Below are positions 21,384 to 32,600 of a stretch of DNA of 64,000 bases, piece by piece. The position numbers were made by a program, and so were the translations under genes. Position 1 is the stretch's first letter. Each line of letters begins with the position of its first letter. Below the pieces are notes generated by a model that searched no databases, had not been told where the DNA came from, and worked only from the letters and a program-made list of their open reading frames with translations. The stretch comes from Selaginella moellendorffii (Eukaryota > Streptophyta > Lycopodiopsida > Selaginellales > Selaginellaceae), in contig NW_003314271.1 in NCBI RefSeq assembly GCF_000143415.4, forward strand, positions 1,842,806 through 1,906,805, written 5' to 3'.

Positions 21384-22007
21384 CTAGCTACTGTGATCAG
21401 CTATGGAAGGATATGGCCTAAAGCGAGCGTCTGGATTCCCTCCTCTCTGGGATTGTCTATTGCCTGCTCCATAGTTCGCACCATAGCCTCCTCCATTCCC
21501 TGTTCCATCACCTGTTACTCCACTGTTTCCCATCCTTCCGCCATAATTCAATCCAACACCGCCACCACCACCGCCACCATTGCCACCGCTTCCACCACCA
21601 CCGCTGCCACTCCCACCAACGCCGCTATATCCATCTACACTCCCAGCTCTCCAGGTGTTGCCCAGATAACTAGAGTATGCATCTGCATAACTCGAGCCAT
21701 AGCTACCTGCATTACCACCACTGCCACCACTGTATCCTCTACTGTTATTCCCATATCCTTGCCCACCAAAGCCAGCAGCAGCACTGCATACCCCGTGTCG
21801 CTACTATAACCATAGCCACTCCCGCTATACCCCGGACTCATCACAGCATTCCCCTGTCCGCCACCTCCGGAGCCACCCCATCCAGCATTCCCATATCTGC
21901 TCATATTACTCCCACTGCCTCCATATCCACTGGAACCAGCAGCTCCACCATATCCCAGAGCACTGCCACCACCCCAAGCGTTCCATCCACCTCCGCGGCC
22001 AATGATA
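21384..22007 (-). pseudogene. 3' end of a glycine-rich RNA-binding protein (hnRNP-like) gene, truncated
   Basis: Minus strand, reading from about 22007. The protein is rich in Gly, Ser, Tyr and Asn: GRGGGWNAWGGGSALGYGGA, SNMSRYGNAGWGGSGGGGQG, then after a shift AAAGFGGQGYGNNSRGYSGG. It ends GGNPDARFRPYPSIADHSS and a stop at 21386-21384. Plant Musashi/hnRNP1-like proteins have this kind of Gly-rich tail and a basic 'DARFRPYP' end. The RRM exons that should precede it on the minus strand are absent: at about 22008 the sequence switches to a dispersed AT-rich repeat. A single-base frameshift near 21785 also breaks the frame. It is most likely a dead 3' fragment. Confidence 0.6.
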
Positions 22008-22170
22008 GAATCAAAAAGAATATATTAAAAATGGTTTAAGAAAGTTTATAAATTATAAACATGTTTATAAAGTATAAATACAAGATTAATATAAATGAAT
22101 AACAACCATTAGATAGTAGAATATCCTAGAATATTCAAGCATATTCTAGGTATATCCATTACTATCTGCA
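22008..22170 (+). repeat. Dispersed AT-rich repeat B, copy truncating the hnRNP-like gene
   Basis: Shares AAAAAGAATATA, GAAAGTTTATAAATTATAAA, CATGTTTATAAA, AATAACAACCATTAGAT and ATTCTAGGTATATCCA with copies at 25595-25700 and, inverted, 46530-46680. The centre TATAAACATGTTTATA is a palindrome. Confidence 0.65.
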
Positions 22171-22800
22171 AACCAAAAAATATAAAATAAAGGGGATAAT
22201 AATTAAAATTATATTTGACATAATTGCTGCAATCAATCTATACTAAAGATGAGGTTAAAAACTCCATTTGTAATGATTGAAGTTTAAGTTCAAAATCACT
22301 TACTATCATGAATGTGATTGCAAGTATCAAAAATTACCTATCAGTTAATCCTTTTGGATATTCTTTCTTTAATGCTACAATGGCAGAAGGTTGGTATTAT
22401 TGGTTCTTTTTTTAGCCCCTCTTGTTCAAGTGTTAATAAATTGGGCTTAGCATTTATACTTAGCCAAATGAACATAAGGTAGGAACTCTTATGTGTTTCT
22501 TGCTAAAGATACTTGGCCTAGCTTTTAATTCTCTTTTGCTTTGTTTTACACTGGTTTAACAAGTATCTGTGAGACACAAATCCCTAAGCCCCAAAGTGGA
22601 GTTAAGAAGGTGCCATATGGTAGTTGCTAAAGTGGAAGCTAAATAAGAGTAATATGTTTAGACTAAAAAACTCTTACTCAAAATGTTAATAGTGGGAATG
22701 AAATTCCCAACTCTAACACTTAAGTGCTAAAAGAACAAGCACAAAGTGATTAATAAGTAAACCTCTAGAAAAGGGATACAAGAGGATCAATATATAACAC
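22171..22800. other. AT-rich non-coding stretch
   Basis: No gene, RNA or recognisable domain seen; probably old transposon sequence. Confidence 0.4.
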
Positions 22801-22802
22801 AT

Positions 22803-23150
22803 GAAAATGTCAAGACCGAGTCCAAAATAGACCCAAGATACACCCGAGATAAGGTTTGAGAAGGAGTTCGAGATGGACCCGAGATGAAATCTGAGAAGGA
22901 GTTCGAAATGAACCCAAGATAAAGTCTGAAAAGGAGTTTGAGATGGACTTAAGATGGAATTGAGATGGAGTCTAAGATGGAGCCCAAAGTTGAGTCTGAG
23001 AGGGGGACCGAGACTAAAACCAAAACCAGGCCCGAGTCTGAGTTTGAGTCCGAGCTTGAGGGTAAAAGCCCAAAGTGATCATCTCCCAGACCTTTGAGGG
23101 TTTGGTGAGCTCCAAAAGTACAGTAGAAGGAGGACTCTAGCTTTTGAAAG
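22803..23150 (+). repeat. Degenerate LTR-like segment related to the LTR at 644-1791
   Basis: Plus strand shows an array of GAGATGGA, GAGTCTGAG and GAGTCCGAG-like units. It is followed by GGTAAAAGCCCAAAGTGATC, ATCTCCCAGACC and GCTCCAAAAGTACAGTAG. The left-end LTR (read on minus) has the same order: the GAGTCC array, GGGTGAAAGCCCAAAGCGTG, CGTCTCCCAG, and TTCCAAAAGTATAGTAG. Beyond about 23130 the two diverge. It is an inverted, decayed relative, or a different family sharing one module. Confidence 0.65.
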
Positions 23151-25265
23151 CTATCCCACTTGTCCGTCCATATTAGGCATAACTAACCAACCTAAGGTAT
23201 AGTTTTAGCTTTCACTTGTGTGTTTATCCTTGTTCTACATCTGGTTTGGGTCTAAACCCAAGTTCCACACCATGCTAGTTGGTGGAGTACTCATATCCTC
23301 GCGTTAGACCACTAGAATGCTAAAATTGCAATAGACTCTATTTAGCTCTATTTGGCGTGTTGGTTCTGGCATTGGGATGTTAAATGCTCTAGGATTGTTC
23401 TAACTCATTTCGTGCTCCTGTCCCTTTGCTTTTTGGGGTATATGCTCAAGAGTTGCTCTATGCTTTGATTCTTTCACTTTCTAACTCTATGCTTAGGAGT
23501 TTGGCTCCTTTCTTTCATTCAATGGCTGAAGGTTTGAAACCCAAGTTCCACACTACTGTTCTTGGACATGTGGCATGTGGCATATGGCATGTGACACATG
23601 GCACATTGAGGGTTTAAGTTTCACTTCATAGTTATCCTATGGTAAATCATTATAGGATAAAGGGTGAAAACCATGTATGCTACACCTATATATACAACAA
23701 AATTTATTTTATCTCACACATACCATAGAGAATCAAGACTAGCTCTACACCATAATGCAAATATAGAAGACAACATGTGACAATAGATCAAGTTATAAGA
23801 GATAAACTCAAACCTATATCAACTAATATAAAGAGGAGAACAAAGGATTTTTTGTCATAAAATTAGCTTAGAAAGTGAATATTGGTGTCAAATAAACCTT
23901 TTGATGATACTTCTAAAAGAAAGATATTTATATAAAGACCCTTCATTATTTATATAACTTCTTATTTCCCAAAAAAATCTACATGTCAAAACTTTCCATT
24001 GCAATAATACCAACAAGATACTAAAGTCTCCACCTAAGAAATAGAAAATATCAATTTAGGAAATGCCAACAATACTAATGTGAAGCCAAGTTATGGCTAA
24101 CTTCATCACATGTCTAATAGTAAATATCACAACTATAATTATATCTTTATCTTTATTCTTGAATATAAATAACAACAACATTAACATCTATTAGAACATG
24201 ATCATTTCCTATAGAAAGTGGGGCTAAAGCACATACAGAGGTGATGTTTCATAACATTATACCAATTAAAAAATATCACTAAGGGTGTTACAGTAAGTGT
24301 ATACACAAGTCTCACAAGTTTTGATAAGATGTCACCCACAACATGCCCAACTTAATTTACTCCAATATATTCAACTCAACACTATACAAGAAATTCTAGA
24401 ATCAAATACTAAATTACATAACTAGCTTCAATGACCCTTAACAAAGACAATACAATTGCTAAAATGCATTGTCATAATTATTAACATGTCCAAATGTGTG
24501 TTTAAAGATGTCTAAAAGAATGTTTTAATTTACACAAGTGAATGCACTTAAACTATTGTATATATGTTTGAAGATATCTAAGAGAAGGTTTCAATCCACA
24601 CAAGTGAATGCACTCAAACTATTGTATTATTAGACATATGTAAGCTTCTAACTTTGGACATCCCAGAATGAACCACTTCTCAAATTCATAACCCTAAATA
24701 TCACAAAATCCTTAATAGATTGAAAAAAAGGGTGCACTTTTATTCATGAGCCCTTTTCTTTTATATTTGAACCCCATGAATTGTCTCTTAAATTGTTCTC
24801 TTTGGTTGCTTATAACATAATATAATATATTTATGCTATCCCTTGAAGACATATAGGAAATTCATGCAAATGCCAATATCATCTTAAAAATGATAAATAG
24901 CAATCATCATAAAGTGATTGAACTAATGGTACATATCATCCCCAAGATTTCTAAAGAAAAAATCTAACTAAATATGAGGATTAAGAGCAAAAGAAAAAGA
25001 AGTTGCACCATGTGTTATAAATACTACTATTAACTAAGTCTGATTGTTTAACTACAACTGCATAATATCAAGCAATTTCACTAACAGTTACTCCAATATT
25101 AGAGGAGGAGGATTCTATTGTAAAGGAGGAATATATTACTTTACAATGAAAATAAACAGAAAAATGAATAAAAAATAAAAGAGAAGAAATGAAAAAGCTA
25201 TAAGAACAAGAGAGATCAAGATGATGCAAAAATTAAATCTAAACCAAAAGCTTAAATCCAAGCAA
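23151..25265. other. AT-rich non-coding stretch
   Basis: No gene supported. A short imperfect tandem of GGCATGTGGCATATGGCATG lies at about 23572-23606, and a 66-bp tandem duplication at about 24494-24630. The 63-codon frame at 23426-23617 has no ATG in a convincing context and no family resemblance. Confidence 0.4.
24494..24630. repeat. 66-bp imperfect tandem duplication
   Basis: CACAAGTGAATGCACTTAAA and CACAAGTGAATGCACTCAAA occur 66 bases apart, each preceded by a GATGTCTAA/GATATCTAA block and followed by CTATTGTAT. Confidence 0.8.
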
Positions 25266-25269
25266 TTCT

Positions 25270-25385
25270 TAGCAAGTGTGCATATTTAATTAACCCCCTA
25301 AGTGATTGATTTAAATTGAAATTAATCTAATAACTATCAAAATCTCATTATGCAAGATGTACACCTGGACCTAATAATCTAAAAA
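25270..25385 (-). repeat. Dispersed AT-rich repeat A, copy 2
   Basis: Its reverse complement contains TAGGTCCAGGTGTACATC and TTTTGATAGTTATTAGATTA followed by TTTCAATTTAAAT, as in the copy at 2402-2565. Confidence 0.5.
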
Positions 25386-25594
25386 TTTTACTTGGTTTTT
25401 ATATAAGTACTTTTTTCTAAAGCAATGCTAACATTAATCTAAATTAAATAGTAATTTAATATATTTAATTTTGAAAGCTATAATTACTATTATATAATTC
25501 CTTTATCAGAAAATATTTTATGTAAAAATTAAAAAATTTTGCTGCACATTGTATGCAGCAATACTTAAGTTTATGGTAGACAAAACTAGATTAT

Positions 25595-25705
25595 ATTAGG
25601 AAGTGTTTAGGAAAGTTTATAAATTATAAAAACAAAATGAATAACAACCATTAGATGGTAAAATATTCTAAAATATCCAAATATATTCTAGGTGTATCCA
25701 CTATG
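25595..25705 (+). repeat. Dispersed AT-rich repeat B, partial copy
   Basis: GTTTAGGAAAGTTTATAAAT, AATAACAACCATTAGATGG and ATATTCTAGGTGTATCCACT match the copy at 22008-22170. Confidence 0.6.
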
Positions 25706-25859
25706 CTATAGGTTTGCTTAAGCAAAGAAAAATAATTAATAAGTTTGCAAATGTTATAAATTGCATTGATAAGTAAAATAAAATCCTACTTATTTTCTAC
25801 TAGTAATTCATGCAATAAGAAAATAAATCCATATTTTAATAATATTATACTTGTAAGTG

Positions 25860-26055
25860 CATAGAATATAGAAATGGAATATAAAATTGTATATATTACT
25901 TAGCCCAAAAACCCTGAACTTAGATATAGGAGCAAGTGTTTTGGATTGAAACCAATTCAAAAATCCCACTACACTAATATTAGTAGATGGCATTGTAGCC
26001 ATATGCTAATATTAAGATATGGCACTGTAGCTGTACACTTGGACCTCATATCCCT
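25860..26055 (-). repeat. Dispersed AT-rich repeat A, copy 3
   Basis: Its reverse complement contains GAGGTCCAAGTGTACAGC, CATATCTTAATATTAGC and TAATATTAGTGTAGTGGG. It also has ATTGGTTTCAATCC and the AGCCCA block in the same order as 2402-2565. Confidence 0.6.
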
Positions 26056-26889
26056 AATTTTTAAAATTTTAATTTAATTTTAAAAAATATATAATGTTAT
26101 TCTTTTATAAATTATTCTAAAATAAAGTAAAAGTAAATAAACAGGATTGATCTAGATGCTATACAAAATCAAAATTTTAGAAAAATTACCTCAATTAATA
26201 CTACTAAAAAACTACTTGATTTTAAATTTTGACTTATCATTTTTACTAAGTATTTGATAGGTTTCTTTCTTGAGCCACATTTTTAAAAGATGCAACATCT
26301 TAGAAAACACATAAAAATTTATGCTAGTGATAACATGTTCTGTTGTATAAAAGGGCACACAATATAATCTTCTATGTCAAAAAACAAATATGATAAAATA
26401 AAGTAAATAAATAATCTTTAAAATTAGCTAAAATAGTATAAATAAAAGTTGAATACTAATTTGACATAATCAAATATCACTCTCTAATATCATGCACCCC
26501 ACAATTATTAGCATTAAAAAATAACTCTAACACTTTATAATTTGCTAATATTGAATCTAATAAAGGTAATAAAAATACCAGTCTGGAAGCTAGCAAGCAA
26601 TCTACTAGGAAGGCTCCAGAGACTGGATGTACATGGAGAGGAGAGTACCCAAAGTTGTTAGAACTCTCCTTTAGACTACAAAAATATATCTATAACGTGG
26701 TCAGCTGCTGCTAGGAAATTCACTTGATATTCAGTCGAAAGAATATAGAAGCTTCCTCCACTAGAGGGGCAAGTCGTAGGCGTGTATGACAGGGTTTCTT
26801 GCTCCAAAATATCCGGTCCAGATTCCACTGGAAATTTGAAAGGCCGCCCACACGGCGTAAAAGCACATATAGCGTGGAACTCAAGTCGT

Positions 26890-27041
26890 AAATCGTAATC
26901 ACTGGAGCTGGCGAATTTTCAAAATAATCAGAAAACGTTGCAACAGATGTCTGAGCCCGGGTTCGAAATCGTAATCACTGGAGCTGGCGAATTTTCAAAA
27001 TAATCAGAAAACGTTGCAACAGATGTCTGAGCCCGGGTTCG
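26890..27041. repeat. 76-bp tandem duplication including the tRNA-Val 3' end
   Basis: Two near-identical 76-bp units (26890-26965 and 26966-27041). Each contains ATCGTAATCACTGGAGCTGG, AAACGTTGCAACAGAT and the tRNA 3' segment GTCTGAGCCCGGGTTCGAA. The second unit runs on into the complete tRNA, so the first carries only the last 19 tRNA bases. Confidence 0.9.
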
Positions 27042-27097
27042 AACCGGGGACCTCTAGTGTGTGAGACTAGCGTGATGACCAACTACACCACCCAGAC
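27025..27097 (-). tRNA. tRNA-Val (anticodon CAC)
   Basis: 73 nt, no intron. Acceptor stem GTCTGGG pairs with CTCAGAC with one G-T pair. The D arm is GTGTAGTTGGTCATCAC. The anticodon stem CTAGT/ACTAG encloses the loop CTCACAC, so the anticodon is CAC (Val, GUG codons). The T arm CCCCGGTTCGAACCCGGG has the internal B-box. All invariant positions of an elongator tRNA are present, so it looks functional. CCA is not encoded. Confidence 0.95.
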
Positions 27098-28286
27098 TTA
27101 CATGCTCCCCTACCTATTCTTAAGGTTCTAGAATAGAAGATATTTGTGCTCTTTTTATAAAAGATCCAGCAAGGATGGAATTGATTGATGGAAGCTCCCA
27201 GTTGGATTGGAGGGGAATTGATTGGCAACAGTGTGTCTTGTGCTGAGAAGAGGAGGCAAGCACCCTGCTACACTGGTGGATTGACAGGAGAGCAAACTTT
27301 TATCATCATATCATTCAAGCAGAAAGAGCAGCAGAGCAGCTGGTCAGGTCAGACCATCTGTCCCCAAGAAATATCTTCAGCAGAGAAAAGAGTTTAAATA
27401 GGAGTTTTGGGCAGGAAATCCTCCTAGCCTGGGAGAAGAGCAGCAGAGCATTTGTTTGACAAAGAAGATGAGTGAAGAGAATAACAGAAGACAATGGTGC
27501 ATGGCAGCAACAATCTTGTGACAGTGCCAAAAACCATTCTATTCCCTTGGAAGCATTGCACATTAATTCCTTGTGGGTGGGCTGTTGTGGGGTGTGATCT
27601 CTCACATTTGAGGGACCACCAGAAATTCTGGCATGGGCTAGCTTGCAGTGCAGCAAAAACATCTCCCAGCCCTAAAGTTTTTGAGCTCGTGTTTCTTAAC
27701 AGATGCTAGCTTTCATTCACTCTGCCTCTTTCCTGGGGTTGCTTGTTTCCCCTCAAGTTTTTTTACTGGCCCTGAATTGATTGATTGATTGATTGATTGT
27801 GATGTGTAAAGCTTGCATTGGAGCGATGAAGCACAACATCGCCCACACAAAAAAATGCAAAAGAAAAATAAAATAAGAAAAGGTGTTTTTGCATATTCTG
27901 GAACTTTCAAAAAGGCTGGGCAATTAGCAGCCGCCATATCTCCATTCTCTGCCACAGCCAAATCTCTTGCCGGTCGCCGTTCGAGCAAAATAGAAACATG
28001 TGATGCAAGCGATGCAAAAGAAATTACGAACTAAAACGATTTTAAAACTCGGAAAAGAGAGAGAGAGAGAGAGAGAGAAAAAGATTGTTTGGACATGTGA
28101 GTGACACGATCATGAATCGTCCGTGCAGTATACGATTATGAAGTTGAAATTAGGCACACACATCCATCCCAAGTTCTTCGTGTTCTAGGTAGAGAGAGAG
28201 ATGCTAGTGAGATAGCATACCTAGTTCTTTCAAATAGTTTTCTTTTTTTCTGTGTTGATCGTCCTGTTCATCCAAGGGCAGAAGAG
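27098..28286. other. Spacer between tRNA-Val and the esterase/acyltransferase gene
   Basis: No gene supported. It has a (TGAT)n run at about 27777-27799 and (GA)n runs near 28058-28078. The last few hundred bases should carry the promoter and 5' UTR of the next gene. Open frames here show no domain. Confidence 0.45.
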
Positions 28287-28920
28287 ATGGCTGGAGCGAT
28301 TCCAATGCCGGGAGTAAATCTCAGTGGCAGCTCCAGATCTCGTTTTGGTGCCAAGCTCTTCACCCGCGGGATCGTCAAGGCGGCTATGGTGACCGACACA
28401 AAGCCCAACATCACCGACGAATTCGACAGTCCACACGACAAGAAGAAGCTCAAGATCAATGGCAATGGCAGCTTCCGCGAGAGAATTCCCGGCAAGAGCA
28501 GGATCCCGCCTCCAAATTCCTCCTGGGACGAACGAAAAGAGGAAGAAAAAGAGGAGGAAGAAGAAAAAGTTCCCACAAGCATCCACGACTACATGGAGCA
28601 GTCACTGGAGCTGATTAAATGCGCCGATGGCGGCCCTCCTCGCTGGTTCTGTCCTCTCAATTCGCCATCGCCATCTTCTTCTTCTTCGTCGTCCTCCAAG
28701 ATTTTGGCAGATTCTTCTCCACTGCTGCTCTTCGTTCCAGGTACTACTTGCTCAGATTTTTAACGGAATGAGAGGCTGTACTTTCATTCCGTTTAAAAAC
28801 TGGTTCCTTGACTGACTTTGGTTTCTAGCGTTGTGATTCCAGGCATGGATGGCACTGGCCTTGGTCTCATCCTCCATCACGAAACACTAGCACCGTATGT
28901 CTCTCTTGATCCATAAACCA

Positions 28921-28964
<44 letters not shown>

Positions 28965-31394
28965 GCTCGATCATCTGAGAAAAAACTTCTCTTTGAATTC
29001 CAGGCTGTTTGAGGTGAGATGCCTCCACATTCCAGTCATGGACCGCACTCCCTTCGAAGGTAGAAACTTTTTTTCTTCTTTGCTTTCGAAGCTTTTTTCT
29101 ACTTTTTGTCTTTTGACGCTTGAAAAATGTTCATATTTTCCTTGAACTTTAGGTTGCCTTTGGTTTCGTTTTTTCCAGGACTGCTGGAGCTAGTGGAAGG
29201 CGCAGTCAAGGCGGAGCACGGACTCCATCCAGGCAGGCCCATTTTTCTCGTGGGTGATTCGTTTGGAGCTACATTGGCGTTGGCGGTGGCTGCACGGAAT
29301 CCTTCGCTCGATCTCGTCCTCATCCTTGTCAACCCTGGTAAGACAAGTTTAAAGAAAAAACCAGTTGTTTTTTTCCTTCCTTTGAATCGATCTTTTTCCT
29401 TTTTTTCGTTCCAGCCACCTCCATTCAAAGATCTCCGCTTCAACCTCTATTTCCAGTCTTGGATTTAGTTCCCGAGGATGCGTTCCACTATGTTCCATAC
29501 CTCCTCAGCTTCACAATGGGTACGATCCAAGCTTTGTTTTACAAATTAATCTTTTTGTCTCTTTCAGGTGATCCTGTTCGCATGGCTTCTGCCAAAATCC
29601 CAAAAGACTTACAGCAGCCATTTGAAAGATCACAGAAAGTTGCCGACTCTTTGGTCGATATGCTTCCAACACTACCGGTGAGTTCCTCCTCGAAAGTTTG
29701 TGGACCTTCGCGAGTTTGATTTTGATATTTTCTCTTGCGAATGCAAGGGCTTGGGCCGAATAATTCCCAAGAGCTCGCTCGGCTGGAAGCTAAAACTCAT
29801 CCGGGCGGGGGCCTTGTACGCAAACTCGAGGCTGCATGCCGTCAAGGCGGAAGTTTTGGTTCTCGCAAGGTTTGGTTTAATCAAGTTGACGTTTTCTTTT
29901 ATATATCCTCCTTTTTTTTTTCTGTAGCATGAAAGACCAGATGCTGCCAAGCGCTGAGGAAGCGAAGCGATTGAAAGCTGCTCTAAAGAATTGTAAAGTC
30001 CGAATTTTCAAAGACAGCGGCCACACGCTACTTCTGGTTTGTCCCGTTTGTTTTCTAACACTTTTCGTGCTTTGAAACTGATAGAGCTTGACAGGAAGAT
30101 GGTCCCAGCTTGGCTACCACCATAAAATCCGCGCTGATGTATAGAAGATCAAAAGAGCGAGACGTTGTCAAAGACTACGTTTTGCCTACCAAAGAGGAGT
30201 TTCATCGACAATATGAAAGCACAAGGTAGTAGCAAATCACTAGTAGCTGTGAATGCTGATTGATCGTTTCTTTTTTTCTCTACTTTCTCTTGCTCTTTTT
30301 TCTTTCTTTCTTTCTTTTTTCGCAGGACTCTTCGCCACCTTGTGAGCCCCGTGTTCTTGTCAACTGATAAAAACGGCCAAGTAATCAAAGACCTGTCCGC
30401 TATACCCGACGAGGAGCCACTTCTTTTCGTAGGCAACCATATGCTCATGGGGCTGGAGCTCTCACTCATCGTCGGGGAGATTTACAAACAAAAGAAGCTG
30501 CTCGCCCGAGGCCTGGCACATCCTTTGCTCTTCTCCCACAGGTTCCACTCCGAGTACTCGGACCAAGGCTTCATCGATCAGATCGGTCTCTTTGGTGCCA
30601 CACCCGTCACTGGAAAGAATTTTTACAAGCTTCTATCCAGTAAACACTCGGTTCTTCTCTATCCGGGTGGTGCTCGCGAGGCTTTGCATAGAAGGGTATG
30701 GTATTTATCTCTTCTTTTCTTTGTCAACTTACCATCTGGATTTTTTTCCCAGGGAGAGGAATACAAGCTCTTTTGGCCAGAACAGTCCGAGTTTGTCAGA
30801 ATGGCTGCTCGTTTCGGTGCCACCATAATTCCTTTCAGCTGCGTTGGCGAAGACGACATGGTTGAGGTAATTAAGTCCATGCAATCGCATGCTCAAAGTT
30901 AAGTGTGATTCATCTCGTTTTCCAGCTCGTGATGGACTACGATGACATAAGGAGCAATTTCTTCTTGAAAGATCGGCTAGTACTCACAACGGACTCCAAC
31001 CTAAGGTAGGAAAAGATGGTCTTTTTCACGTTAACATTCTTGTTCTTCCAGGTCTAAATCAGCTGGCGAAGTAGCAAACCAGCCTCTCTACCTTCCAGTT
31101 TTCGCTCCCAAAGTTCCTGGCCGATTCTACTGCTTGTTTGGAGCTCCAATCTCCACTGCTGGTAAGATCCAACGAAACTTTCGCTTCTTCCTTTCTAATG
31201 CTCGAGTTCTTCCAGGGATCCAAGAGCGAAAACACGCAGATTCTCTCTACCTCAAAGTAAAAACCCAGGTGGAGTTGGGGATCTCCTACTTGCTCCAAAA
31301 GCGAGGCCAGGATCCATACAGAAGCGCTCTCCCGCGCCTCGTATACGAGGCGTCGTGGGGAGGAACGAAGCAAGGTCCGACGTTCGATCCCTGA
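28287..31394 (+). CDS. Esterase/lipase/acyltransferase, phytyl ester synthase-like, plastid
   Basis: Two-domain plant enzyme of the PES/ELT family, which makes fatty acid phytyl esters and triacylglycerol in plastoglobules. Fourteen exons: 28287-28740, 28843-28894, 29004-29059, 29179-29337, 29415-29519, 29568-29677, 29748-29869, 29928-30036, 30095-30225, 30326-30695, 30753-30866, 30926-31005, 31052-31161, 31216-31394; 716 residues, all phases close. N-terminus is Ser/Arg-rich and plastid-transit-like. Alpha/beta-hydrolase part: oxyanion loop GMDGTG at about 152, nucleophile elbow GDSFG 213-217 (Ser215), Asp356 in KDQMLPS and His385 in DSGHTLL. The DAGAT/LPLAT-like part has NHMLMGLELS (His471), LLYPGGAREALHRRGEEYKL and a C-terminal PRFYCLFG-type region (here GRFYCLFGAPIST). 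All catalytic residues are present, so it is probably active. Single intact copy here. Confidence 0.93.
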
Positions 31395-32600
31395 CCATGA
31401 CACAACATAATTTTTACAAGAGGTAAAAGTGTAAAGGGAAAATTCTTTTCTTTGTAGAGAATCTTATCCAGATAGCCACGTGTCTGGCCACGGTCGGCGA
31501 GAATCTAGGGCCCCTCTTCCGCTTCCGACGCGTGTACGTCCACGTGTCAGATAGGCATTAAAGTTAGGGCTGTTTTGGTTCCTTGTTCGTTTTGGCGCGC
31601 GCCGCTCCAGTGCTGTCGATTTCCAACACAGTGAAAGCAGCGAGAGATGGTTTTTTGGCGCGTGATGGAAGTGATTGTCAACAGCTAGAGACAGTGACGA
31701 GTGTGAGTGATTCCAGTGTTTGCTTGTACACTCCATCCAAAGAGGGCCCTTTTTGTGTGGAGTAGGAACTAGTGTTGGGTTTAAGGCAAAAACAAACAAG
31801 CGCTACAAGGACGATCAAAGTACTCGCGCCCATCTTCGTCAACTTGATTGCTTCCAACAAAAACCCCAGAGAGAAAAGAAAGAAAAAAAGATCTATAAAT
31901 TCATTGCAAAGGAACCGAATCAAAGCCGTGCTCATAACTTTGAGCTCTGGCAGCCATGGCGCCAGTGTTTGCATTACAAAGTACTTCACTTCCCAGCAGA
32001 ACCGAAAAGAAAAAACTATATAGATGATACGAAGGATTCAAGCACACTTGGCATCACTCCAAAGTCGTCCATATCTCCATCAGCTCTAGCGTCGCTCACA
32101 CACAAAGTGAGTGAGAAGATCTCGACTGGTTTGTACCGGAGCTATGGCGACGCGAGCGATTTTTTAAAGCCCGCTGCCTCTAGAGGAACAGACAGCAGAG
32201 GCTTAAAACGAATCTCACCGTATAGTGAAGAACACTGGCAAGAACACCACCTCGAAATGGAACTGATAACGACGCTCTTGTATTTCAGAGAAAGGAGGAT
32301 GTCTCCGCACTATCCAAATTCACATCAAATGGCTCTCTTTCACACTGCTAGCTACGTAAAATAGTGTACACCTTAGACAAACATAAGAAAAAAAAGACCA
32401 GCTCATAAACCAAAGAGTGACAAGAAAAAAGAAAAGCAGAAAAAAAGGGAAAAAAAAATTACAGCGGGGACGGATACCGATTTTTCACACTGACCATCTC
32501 TATCGTCTCTGTCTGTGTGATCCGCATGAAAAAACTGTCTGAAGAAAAGCCAAGCATGAGAGAGCTAGAAAGCAAAAAAGCAAAAAGAAGAAAAAAACCT
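31395..32600. other. Spacer between two convergent genes
   Basis: No gene supported. The 214-codon open frame at 31720-32364 does not begin with ATG, has no recognisable domain and lies where the 3' UTR of the minus-strand zinc-finger gene is expected. A short AT-rich region near 32380-32460 could hold the polyadenylation site. Confidence 0.45.

Noticed and set aside
26720-26902. 60-codon minus frame just beyond the tRNA duplication
   Set aside because: Overlaps the start of the duplication, has no domain and lies in non-coding-like sequence.
14762-27024. CRISPR-like or bacterial features in the AT-rich block
   Set aside because: No regularly spaced direct repeats of suitable size; repeats are dispersed transposon pieces and simple repeats.
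31720-32364. 214-codon plus-strand frame
   Set aside because: No ATG at its start, no domain, and it lies in the expected 3' UTR of the zinc-finger gene.
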